In this document: positions 1 through 8,117 of the stretch, one piece after another
Numbering within the stretch: the first letter of the stretch is position 1
Layout of the letters: each line of letters begins with the position of its first letter
Origin: a virus
DNA: 23,712 bases
Reading direction: 5' to 3' (one strand)
IMG/VR virus record: IMGVR_UViG_3300042731_003427
Location: 1 to 23,712 of that record
Translations under genes and position numbers: made by a program
The notes under the pieces: model-generated
The model's input: only the letters and a program-made list of their open reading frames with translations
Database searches by the model: none
Told to the model about the DNA's origin: nothing

Positions 1-3000
1 TTCTTGGCCGCGCTGCGGGCGCCCTCCGTGAACCGGGTATTCCTGATTCTTTCCTCCCACGCGCCGCTGCGCAGGGCTGAGGAGAAGCCCAGGGACTGGT
101 AGATCGTCTCCAGTGTGCCGAACTCCTCCGGCTGCACAAACACCTCACCGGTGCGCGCAGTCACGCCCTCGGTGCCCTGCGAGTACGCCTTGAGCGGATC
201 GCGTACCAACTTGGGCAGCATCAGCTCCATGCCCTTCTGGACGTTGCCGGCGGAAACCTGGTCGATGCCCTTGGCCATGTTCATCCCGAGCCCGCCCCAC
301 ATGGGGCCGAGCAACCCAAAGATGGTCTTCTGGTACCACTCCTCAGCGCTGTTAGCGTCGGCGTTCTGGCTCATAAGCAGCAGGCCGTCCATGCCGACGC
401 GGCTCGCCACGTCCACTCCCAGGCCCCGGAGCGGGCCGCGGGCGACCATCTCCGCGGCACCGGCGCCCATCGCCTCTTCCAGGGAGCTGTAGATCAGGTC
501 GTCAAGCTCCTCGTCGTCCCAGTCCCCGAACAGCCCGGTGATGTTGACCAGCGCCCGCAGGGGCTCGGTGAAGATGCCCCCGAGCACGCCGGCGGCGAGG
601 GTGTGCGACGCCATGATGAGGCCGAACGTCTTCAGGTCCGCCTTGTCTCGCGCGTCGAGCTTTTTGCCGTCCAGCTTCTTGCTGATCGACCGCATCAACG
701 GCAGCGCCGTCAGGGCGTACATACCCTGTGCGTACATCTTGAACATGAACAGGGTGCGCCCGCCGGGAATCGAGCCGGCGGCCTTGAACCACGGCGGCTT
801 GTTGCTTTCGGCGTAGACAAACTGCGTCTGGTACACCGCTTCGCTTGCCGCTTTAATGCGCGCCTCGGTCGGCCCCTTGGCCATCTCGAACGCTGCCGCG
901 GCCATCATGACGCGGTTGACGTCCTCCACCGCCTGCGGCGCGACCCGCAGCAGGCTGACTGCCTTGTCCATCCAGCTCAGCTCAGTTGCACGAGTTGACT
1001 GGAACAACTCTTGGGAGAATGACGCGCCGAAGATGTCCGGGTCTCTGGCCTCCAGCTTCTCCAGCGCCTTGGCTGTCGCCGGGTCGAGCCGGCGGCGCAT
1101 CGACTCGCGGATATCCTCCGCCGGCCGGCCAGCCATGAACCCCCGGACGGCGCCCGAGTAGGCGTCTTGCCAGATACCCATCAGGCTCGTCATCTTGGCC
1201 GCGGACTTGGCCACGCCGTAACGCGAGCCAAGATACGGTAGCCCCACGAGCCAGGGCTGCGAGGCGTTGACAGCGCTGTACGACGGGCTGGACAGGAAGT
1301 AGGCGAATCCGGCCTTGCCGAGCCAGCGGTCCACGTCGTGGATCGTGCGATCAGCCAAAGCCTTCGACTCACGGCGGACCAGTTCCTGTGCCGCTGCACC
1401 CATGCGAGCGTTGTTCGCCGGCGCCTTGCGGCCTTCCTGCAACATGTCCTTGAGGGCTTCGGCGCGATCCCACGCAGTCTCTAGGTCGCCCAGCTCCCAC
1501 GACGCGCCGAACATGCGAGTGGCGACCGCGCGACGCATCTCGTCCGGCTTCACGCCCGGAGTGCCTTTGCGCTCCAAGTCCGTCTTGCGCATGGACTGCT
1601 CGGCCAGCAGCTCCAGCAGGGCCTGCTGCACCTGCTTCTGGATGTCGCGGTTGTCGAGCTTCGCGTTGAGCTTGCCGATAAGCTGGGGGTCGGCGGCGAT
1701 GCCCTGGAACTCCCAGTCGATCTTTCTTGACGGCTCGCCGCCTTCCATCTCGTAGCCGGCGGCCTTGGTGCGCTCGTAGTCGTCCACCGCCTCGGCCCAC
1801 GACTCATGGAACGCCACGTACTCGTCGGCCTCGGCGTCGGCCGCGGTCGGGTCCGCCGGCTCCTTCTTGCCATAGACAACGTACTGCCCGAAGCGCACGA
1901 GCGGGAAGTAGACCTTCAGCTCGGACAGCCGCACCACCTTCTTCGCCGCCTTGCGGGCCGACTCAAGCTCGTCGGCCAGGTCCGGCTCCTGCTGGATCGC
2001 TTGGTCGAACGCAGCGTCGATCTCTGCCGCAGTCGTTGCGTTCCCCAACGCAGAGCGGAGCATCTGCCGGGCCGCCGGCAACCTGAATCGGAAGTCGACC
2101 AACTTGTGCAGCAGAGCCGTCTTCTTCGCCTTGCGGGCATCAGCAAAGAACTCGCGCACTTCGCGATACAGCCTTGCTCCCTCGCGCCCGAGCGCCCGCA
2201 GCTCGCTCAACGTGGGCTCTCGCTGGTCCATCGTCGTGTCCAGCATGAGCTTCTTCAACCGGGCAGCCGTCGGTCCGCCAACGCGACGCTCCCAGCGCGT
2301 CCAGCGGTCGATCAGGGCCTCGCCGCGCTGCTGCCACCCACGCGCGATAGCGCTGCGCCTTTTGTTGGAAACGTTGTAGCGGGTAGCCGACCCGTTTTTG
2401 AAGTCATCCGCAGTCTCGCGGATCAACTGATCCGTTGTCAGGGCGCCGAACCAGCCGTACCCGTGGCGCAGGTTGCTGAGCGTGCTGCGCATCGACGGAC
2501 CAGGCCCCTGGAAGAAGCCCATGACCCGGTTGAAGCCCGGCGGCTTACGCCCGCCGCCGCCTCGTTCGCTGCGCATGACGGCTGCCGCACGCTCCGCCTC
2601 CGTGCCCTCTGCCATGACGTCCTGGATGTACCGGCCGGGAACCTCGTAGCGGCGCTGCATCTGCAGGGCTTGGGGCTGCATGAGATGAGGCGCGACGCTG
2701 AGGACATGGGACAGCAAGGTGTCGTCTGCCGGCGCCAGACCAAGCATGTCTCGGATAGCCTGCACGAGACGCTTCCACAAGTTGAGCGACTTGCCCATCT
2801 TGATTTGGGCGAGCGCGTTCTGGAACCGCGCGTTGGTCAGGGCCTCGGCGACGAACTCGTCGACGTTGACCGTGCCGTAGTGCCCCTTGCCTGTTACCGG
2901 GTCCCATTGCCCGAGCTTTCGTTCAGCAAGCTGGCGAAACGCCTCCATCTGCAGCGCGAGCTTGTTGTCGGTGCGCATCGCTTCCATGGTCGACGCATGC

Positions 3001-6000
3001 ACCAGCTCGTGCAGGAAAGACTTCAGGCCATATTCAGTCCCGCTGCGCGATTCGGCGAGCAGAATCTGCCGACGGTAATTTGGGCCGGCAACGTCCGTGT
3101 AGCGGTAAAGCGCAGACGAGAACGTCTCTCCGGCCACGTCGCCAGCGACTTCAGACAGCTCGGCGTCGTCGAGCACGGCAATGTCGATGTCGCCGACACC
3201 GCTGTCCCGGATCGCCTCAAGGACATGCCGCCAGGGGTCGTTGCTGTGAAGGTTGAACAGCAACGACTCTATAACCTGCTTCGAGTCGCGGTTCAGCTCA
3301 GCGACTTCGACGTCGAACTGCTCCGCGGCCTCGGCGCGCGCTTCAATAATTGCAGCGCGCTGCTCTTTCAACAGGGCGTCGTGCTGCTCCTGCAGCATCT
3401 GCTTGATGGCGTCGGCGCCTGGATCGCGTTGCCGGCGGACGGGGGTATCCGGGTCTGGCTTTGGGATGGCAGCGCGGCGGCGCCCCTTCTTTTTGACGAC
3501 AGCAGCCGCCGCCGGCTTCGGTTGAGTCGAGCCGTATTCTTGCGCTGCCTGCTGCATCTCTTCCGGGGTCATGGGCCGGCGGCGCTCAGCTTCTTCCTCT
3601 GCGCGCTGGGCCTCTCGCTCTTTGCGGACGTCTCCTGGGGCTCTCCCCTCCTTGATAGCGCTGATTGCCTCCTCTTCTGTAATCAGTCTCTCATTGACCA
3701 GCGCAACCCACGGCTCTTCGGCATTAGGACCTTCGTCGATCTCCCTGTCGATCTCCTCTTGGGCTTCGTCAATAGGCTTGCCAGCATCGTCGAGCTGCAC
3801 GTCGAGGGCGGCTTTTGTGTCGGCAAGGCTGCCAGCTTCAGTCGTATCGGATTGGACGCGAACAGGGGCAGGCGTTTGTACCGGCGCCCCCTCCATCTCC
3901 GCCACTGCGATGCGGACCTGCGGCAGAGTGAATAGGCCCCGCGCAGATTTTCCTTGCTGGCCTTTCAGCTTTTGCAGGTCGGCCAGTGTCTTTCCTTTCT
4001 CCTGCAGGAACTTCAGCGCATCTGGAGTAACCTTACCGGCGTCAGGGTGAGGCGCTGGCTTTTTGCGCACGCCCTTCTCCAACTTCATGCCGTCAAGTAG
4101 CTGCACAGCAGCACGAAGCGGCTCTATGATCTGGCTTTGCTTATCTCGCCCAGCAGGCTTCGGGTTGCTCTCGGCAACTTGTTTGCTGAGATAGTCGATA
4201 GGCCCAGCGACCGCCTTGCGGAACGCTTCAGCATCTTCTCGGGTAATGTCCTGGTTTTCGTTGACGGCATCGCGGAGCTTTCGGAACGCAACGAGCGCGT
4301 TCTGTGCATCCTGCCGGAAGCTCTCCGCCGAATACGGGTTGACTTGCTGTCGCGCCTGGCGCTGCCCGCCCTTGCTGGTGCGACTTTCGTCGAACCAACG
4401 ATAGCGCGCTGCGAGCGCTTCAAGCGCGAAGATCGCGTCGTTCTCTGCGGCGGCATTCGTCTTGGGCTGCCGCGCATCGGCGACCGCGGCAGCCGCCGCA
4501 TAGGACGCGCGAGTAAGCTCTAGCTGACGCTCTTCCGGGTCCGTACCTTTCTTGAACTCGGGCGCCATTGACGGGTCGCGCACGGCGGCCGGCTCAAGGT
4601 CGACGTCCTCAGTATCAAGGTCTTCCTGGATGATTGGCTCAGCTTCGGCCTTCTTGGCCTTTTTGACCTCCTCAACTTTGGCCGGGCCTTTGGGCTCGGC
4701 CTTCTGCTTGGTCTGCCCGCGGACTACGCGCATGTAGTCGCCGACAGTGATCTTGCCGCCTGCACCTGTGCCGAAGGCCAACGTCTTGCCGTCACCGACG
4801 AAGTCGACTTCGGACAGATCGACCCCGTCCTTGTTCGCCATCTCGCGAACCTTGGGGCTGGTATTTTTCACCTGCGCGTTGCGCTTGGCGAGCGGCAGCT
4901 CTTCCGCCAACTCTTCGAGTCGCGCCTGCTTAGCCTTCTCGCTTTCTGCTACCACCTCCGCAGCGGCGGCTTGCGCTTCTTCCTTCCCCTTCGCGACCTT
5001 CTTCTTAGGCTTCTTCTCCTTCTTGACCGGCTCCGGCGGGGGCTCGCGCTCCACGAACAGGTCGTCTACTCGGCCCTCAGCCAGTGCCGCATTGACGTTG
5101 GCGACGTTCTCGGGCCGCACGAGGATGGTCGTGCCGTCGTCCTCAGTGATGACCTCAAGGCCCTTCTCCTGCGCCTCGGCGATCGTCGCGTCGGTGACGC
5201 CCACGGCGCCCCACTGCGTGCCCTTGAGCACAGCGTCGACGCCCGCCCCCTCTGCCGCAGCATCGGGAGGGGTCGGAATCGGGGACGGCTCCGCGCCGGT
5301 GTCCAGGTCAGGCTCTCCCGCGGGGCGGTCTCGCGCTGCCTCACGCGCGGCTGCGACAGTGCCGCCACCCACTGCGCCGTACCCGCCACCAGCAATAGCA
5401 CCGGCCGCGGCCCGGTCGCCGGCCTCCCAAATGTCCATCGCCGCGTCTGTACCGACGCGCTCGCCGATGTACTCGATCACGCCTTCCTGGAACGCTTCTG
5501 TCACAGCCTCTTTCGTGCCCGCCTTCCCAGCTTCTTTGGCTACCCGCTTCCAGCCGGCCTCCATCGCCTCTTTCGCCAGAATCTCAGCACTCCCCGCCCC
5601 TGCGTCAGCGATGCCCTTAGCACCGATGCGCTCCAGCATGGCTGACGCCAGGGCAAACGGGGCCGCCTCCAGCGTATCGACGATGTCCGGCGCCTCCTTG
5701 CCTTTGTTCTCCGCACGCTCCGCGCCTATCTCGTAGCTGCGTGCCGTGATATAGCCCGGCAGGTTGACTACCGCGGCAACCATGTCAGGGATGGACGCAA
5801 TACCAGAGTGCGCGATGTACGCACCAGTCTTGCCCAGTGCGGAGAGCGTCCCGCCTTCCTTCCAAGCCTCCTTGACCTTGTCCCACTCGTAGTCGTCGAC
5901 GCTGCCCAGGTCGACTCCCCGCCAATACTCGGATGCCGCGGCCAGCGGCTGTTTGAGGCCCTGCTCCTCCAGCTCTGCAAACTCTTCCGGCCCCACGAAG

Positions 6001-7043
6001 CGCAGGCCGCCATCGCCCCAGACAAGCCCGCCGCCCAACCATGGCAGCTTCTCTTCCAGGTACTGGCTGAGCTGTTCGCCGGCGCCAAACACCGCACCCC
6101 CCAGGTCAGCGGCTCGCTCTCCCGCGGCGCGCACGGCACTGCTCCACAGTCCCGGCTGCTCGGGCGCCGGCGCCTCGACGGGCTCTTCGCGGCGGATCGG
6201 GACGTAGTCCTCGAAGACGCTGTCCAGCGCAGCCTCTTGGGCTTCCGGTGGCGGGGGCGCCTGTTGCGCCTGTCGCTGTGCAAACTCGGGAATGTGGCCG
6301 CGGGGGTTGAACTGCGGCCAAGGCGAACGACTCCGATCTGGCAAGCTGTGTGGGCTGACCGCCGGGCCGCCGCCGGCGGCAGACGCCATGCGGGGGTCGA
6401 TGCCAGCACTGATACGCTGGCGGAGCTTCTGGTCGTAGTCGCGCCCCCACTTGCCCAGGCTCTTCCACGCAGCCCCGGAGTGGTGGCCAATCGCGGCCTT
6501 GTGCCAGTCGCCCTGGTGCTTGTAGGCGTCGATGAGGTGCCGCGCCGCAGCGTCGGCGCTGGCGTAGGGGTCCATCCGGTCCTTGAGCCCGTAGGCTTGG
6601 GCCGTCTTGGTCATGAACTGGAACGGACCCAGGGCACGGTCGCCGGCGTGGGTCATGTCGCCGCTGATTTCTGTGCCAATGGCCTTGCCGCGCATGTTGC
6701 GCCCGAAGCCGGACTCGATGTCAGCGATGGCGTAGAGATAGTCGCGGGCTTTCGGCGGCAGACCGTACTTGCTGACAGCCTGCTCAATGCCGTCAGCGAG
6801 GGCACGTTGGTAGTCACCACCTTCGGCGGAGGGCGGCCGGTAGCTGCCGGCAGAGGGCGAAGGGGTTTGGGCGGCGCGCTGCTCCGCTACAGGGCGAAGC
6901 TCGGCGAAGAAGTCCTGCGACTCGTCGTCCTGTGCAGCACGCTGTTCGGCGATGGGGCGAAGCTCGGCGAAGAAGTCGTCTTCGGGCGGCGGAGCGGCCG
7001 GCGCGGCCGGTGCCCGCGTCAGGTCAATTGCTTGCTCCGCCAC
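1..7043 (-). CDS. Giant polyvalent ejection-type virion protein, partial (lytic transglycosylase + HExxH + PLxRFG)
   Basis: One frame stays open from a GTG at 7043 to the left edge, giving 2347 residues with no stop, so the C-terminus is missing. GAGG lies 8 nt upstream of the GTG, and the start overlaps the previous gene by 20 nt. Seen in order: a 21-residue tandem duplication (about 25-60); an SLT-like transglycosylase domain (about 85-215) with probable catalytic E110 in IESGF and the motif GPFQFMTKTAQAYGL; a hydrophobic/Gly-rich block around 400-560 with TKEAVTEAFQE from T510; Lys/Ala/Pro/Glu linkers around an E2-binding-like segment (725-775); HELVH at 1345-1349 with downstream E1396/E1400; PLVRFG at 1714-1719; and a long helical C-terminal block from about 2022. 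By family knowledge, giant PLxRFG phage proteins with SLT domains are virion proteins that enter the host envelope with DNA, like T7 gp16. The role is inferred; the open frame and motifs are seen. Confidence 0.93.
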   Translation of the reverse strand, partial: MAEQAIDLTRAPAAPAAPPPEDDFFAELRPIAEQRAAQDDESQDFFAELRPVAEQRAAQTPSPSAGSYRPPSAEGGDYQRALADGIEQAVSKYGLPPKARDYLYAIADIESGFGRNMRGKAIGTEISGDMTHAGDRALGPFQFMTKTAQAYGLKDRMDPYASADAAARHLIDAYKHQGDWHKAAIGHHSGAAWKSLGKWGRDYDQKLRQRISAGIDPRMASAAGGGPAVSPHSLPDRSRSPWPQFNPRGHIPEFAQRQAQQAPPPPEAQEAALDSVFEDYVPIRREEPVEAPAPEQPGLWSSAVRAAGERAADLGGAVFGAGEQLSQYLEEKLPWLGGGLVWGDGGLRFVGPEEFAELEEQGLKQPLAAASEYWRGVDLGSVDDYEWDKVKEAWKEGGTLSALGKTGAYIAHSGIASIPDMVAAVVNLPGYITARSYEIGAERAENKGKEAPDIVDTLEAAPFALASAMLERIGAKGIADAGAGSAEILAKEAMEAGWKRVAKEAGKAGTKEAVTEAFQEGVIEYIGERVGTDAAMDIWEAGDRAAAGAIAGGGYGAVGGGTVAAAREAARDRPAGEPDLDTGAEPSPIPTPPDAAAEGAGVDAVLKGTQWGAVGVTDATIAEAQEKGLEVITEDDGTTILVRPENVANVNAALAEGRVDDLFVEREPPPEPVKKEKKPKKKVAKGKEEAQAAAAEVVAESEKAKQARLEELAEELPLAKRNAQVKNTSPKVREMANKDGVDLSEVDFVGDGKTLAFGTGAGGKITVGDYMRVVRGQTKQKAEPKGPAKVEEVKKAKKAEAEPIIQEDLDTEDVDLEPAAVRDPSMAPEFKKGTDPEERQLELTRASYAAAAAVADARQPKTNAAAENDAIFALEALAARYRWFDESRTSKGGQRQARQQVNPYSAESFRQDAQNALVAFRKLRDAVNENQDITREDAEAFRKAVAGPIDYLSKQVAESNPKPAGRDKQSQIIEPLRAAVQLLDGMKLEKGVRKKPAPHPDAGKVTPDALKFLQEKGKTLADLQKLKGQQGKSARGLFTLPQVRIAVAEMEGAPVQTPAPVRVQSDTTEAGSLADTKAALDVQLDDAGKPIDEAQEEIDREIDEGPNAEEPWVALVNERLITEEEAISAIKEGRAPGDVRKEREAQRAEEEAERRRPMTPEEMQQAAQEYGSTQPKPAAAAVVKKKGRRRAAIPKPDPDTPVRRQRDPGADAIKQMLQEQHDALLKEQRAAIIEARAEAAEQFDVEVAELNRDSKQVIESLLFNLHSNDPWRHVLEAIRDSGVGDIDIAVLDDAELSEVAGDVAGETFSSALYRYTDVAGPNYRRQILLAESRSGTEYGLKSFLHELVHASTMEAMRTDNKLALQMEAFRQLAERKLGQWDPVTGKGHYGTVNVDEFVAEALTNARFQNALAQIKMGKSLNLWKRLVQAIRDMLGLAPADDTLLSHVLSVAPHLMQPQALQMQRRYEVPGRYIQDVMAEGTEAERAAAVMRSERGGGGRKPPGFNRVMGFFQGPGPSMRSTLSNLRHGYGWFGALTTDQLIRETADDFKNGSATRYNVSNKRRSAIARGWQQRGEALIDRWTRWERRVGGPTAARLKKLMLDTTMDQREPTLSELRALGREGARLYREVREFFADARKAKKTALLHKLVDFRFRLPAARQMLRSALGNATTAAEIDAAFDQAIQQEPDLADELESARKAAKKVVRLSELKVYFPLVRFGQYVVYGKKEPADPTAADAEADEYVAFHESWAEAVDDYERTKAAGYEMEGGEPSRKIDWEFQGIAADPQLIGKLNAKLDNRDIQKQVQQALLELLAEQSMRKTDLERKGTPGVKPDEMRRAVATRMFGASWELGDLETAWDRAEALKDMLQEGRKAPANNARMGAAAQELVRRESKALADRTIHDVDRWLGKAGFAYFLSSPSYSAVNASQPWLVGLPYLGSRYGVAKSAAKMTSLMGIWQDAYSGAVRGFMAGRPAEDIRESMRRRLDPATAKALEKLEARDPDIFGASFSQELFQSTRATELSWMDKAVSLLRVAPQAVEDVNRVMMAAAAFEMAKGPTEARIKAASEAVYQTQFVYAESNKPPWFKAAGSIPGGRTLFMFKMYAQGMYALTALPLMRSISKKLDGKKLDARDKADLKTFGLIMASHTLAAGVLGGIFTEPLRALVNITGLFGDWDDEELDDLIYSSLEEAMGAGAAEMVARGPLRGLGVDVASRVGMDGLLLMSQNADANSAEEWYQKTIFGLLGPMWGGLGMNMAKGIDQVSAGNVQKGMELMLPKLVRDPLKAYSQGTEGVTARTGEVFVQPEEFGTLETIYQSLGFSSALRSGAWEERIRNTRFTEGARSAAK
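6892..6977 (-). repeat. 63-nt-spaced in-frame duplication at the N-terminus of the giant protein
   Basis: A 23-nt identical block occurs at 6892..6914 and 6955..6977, offset by 63 nt. The frame is kept, so the peptide DFFAELRPxAEQRAAQ appears twice, 21 residues apart. Confidence 0.85.
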
Positions 7044-8103
7044 TGGTAGTGCCTCGCGTCAGCCGATTGTAGATGTGCCGCGCGATCTCGTCGGGCCGCA
7101 AGCGCGACAGTGTCGGGTCATTGGCGGCCTTCTGGAAATAGTACACGAAGTCGGCGACCATCTGCGGGTCCGGCTCGTCTGGAATCTGCTCGCCCGTCTC
7201 CGGGTCGAATGAGCCGGCGCCGGGACGTGGGGGAAGCAGCTCGACGTAGTTTTTGACCTCGCCAGTCCAATCGCTTGGGTCGTACCCGCGATCTTGGGTG
7301 CGCTCGGCGGCCTCCTGCATCGCCTTCGCGAGCTTCAGGTTGTACTCCGACGCATCCAGCTCGTACTCGCGGTCATAGCGCTGCTGATTGGCGTCGAACT
7401 TGTACTGCTCCCAGTCCCGCTTCCATTCGGCGTTGGTCCGCTTCAGGTCATACTCGCGCATCGCCATGTCGCGGTCGAAACTCCAGTTCGACCAGTTGCC
7501 TTCGTTTTCGATCATGCCGATCAGGCCGTCGAGCACTTCCGGCGTCACCATCGTGGCAGGCATCTGCGGCTGACCGGTCTGCTCATCGCGGGCCTCAAAC
7601 GCGACCCGAGTCGAGCCGTCACGCATGCGGGCCGGCGAGGTAATCAACGCCGTGAAGTTGCCCATGTAGCTGTTGGCGCGCTCCAGATACTCCGCCGCTG
7701 CAGTGTCGTTGCCCTGCTCTACCAGCATGCGCGCGCGGTACAGGTTGTCGAGCGTGCCCTTCTTCTGCATCGCGTCGATCTCGTCCATCGCGGCCTGCAC
7801 CGCATCGGGGCCAAGCTTGCCGGCGCGCTCAATGGCTCTATTGCGCAGCGTCACCCAATCGCGTGTCGCGGGGAGCTTACTGGCGCCGTTCTGCTGCCGA
7901 CCGAACTCCCCAGTTTCGACCGGGCCGCCGACCTCTTCGGCGGGGGCTTCTGCCGGCATAGCGCGCGAAGGGTCGTAGCCGGCCAAGTCAGCCATAGCCT
8001 GGCCAGCCTGACGCTCGTTGTAGGTATCAGCCGCGCGCTCGCCGAGCTGGTAACCGCCACGGAAGGAGTCGAAGACTCGTGCGCCAATTTGTCCTGCTGA
8101 CAT
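7024..8103 (-). CDS. Probable internal virion / ejection protein (gp15-like position)
   Basis: This is a 359-aa protein starting at an ATG at 8103, 14 nt after the stop of the preceding ejection-type gene, with a weak AGG-containing site upstream. I recognise no catalytic motif and see no signal peptide or membrane segment. Residues about 205-270 are very rich in Asp, Glu, Lys, Arg, Tyr and Trp and look like a long charged helix or coiled coil. The N-terminal part has Ala/Glu-rich helical stretches and the C-terminus ends in Thr/Ser/Gly. Its 3' end overlaps the giant gene's start by 20 nt. In T7-like phages three internal core proteins are encoded together and the last carries a transglycosylase; this gene holds the middle position of such a trio. 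The function is inferred from order and helical character only. Confidence 0.85.
   Translation of the reverse strand: MSAGQIGARVFDSFRGGYQLGERAADTYNERQAGQAMADLAGYDPSRAMPAEAPAEEVGGPVETGEFGRQQNGASKLPATRDWVTLRNRAIERAGKLGPDAVQAAMDEIDAMQKKGTLDNLYRARMLVEQGNDTAAAEYLERANSYMGNFTALITSPARMRDGSTRVAFEARDEQTGQPQMPATMVTPEVLDGLIGMIENEGNWSNWSFDRDMAMREYDLKRTNAEWKRDWEQYKFDANQQRYDREYELDASEYNLKLAKAMQEAAERTQDRGYDPSDWTGEVKNYVELLPPRPGAGSFDPETGEQIPDEPDPQMVADFVYYFQKAANDPTLSRLRPDEIARHIYNRLTRGTTSGGASN
7052..7055 (-). promoter_or_regulatory. Ribosome binding site deciding the GTG start of the giant gene
   Basis: GAGG on the minus strand lies 8 nt before the GTG at 7043..7041. The first in-frame ATG comes only inside the transglycosylase domain, so the GTG with this site is the only start that keeps the domain intact. 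Confidence 0.6.
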
Positions 8104-8117
8104 AGCTTACTGCCTAC

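Noticed and set aside
1806-3935. Long plus-strand open frame (about 709 codons)
   Set aside because: It lies antisense to the giant gene, has no ribosome site, and gives an Arg/Leu-rich product typical of antisense frames in GC-rich DNA. The minus frame carries the HExxH and PLxRFG motifs.
5808-7049. Plus-strand open frame of about 413 codons
   Set aside because: It is antisense to the transglycosylase region of the giant gene and shows no recognisable domain.
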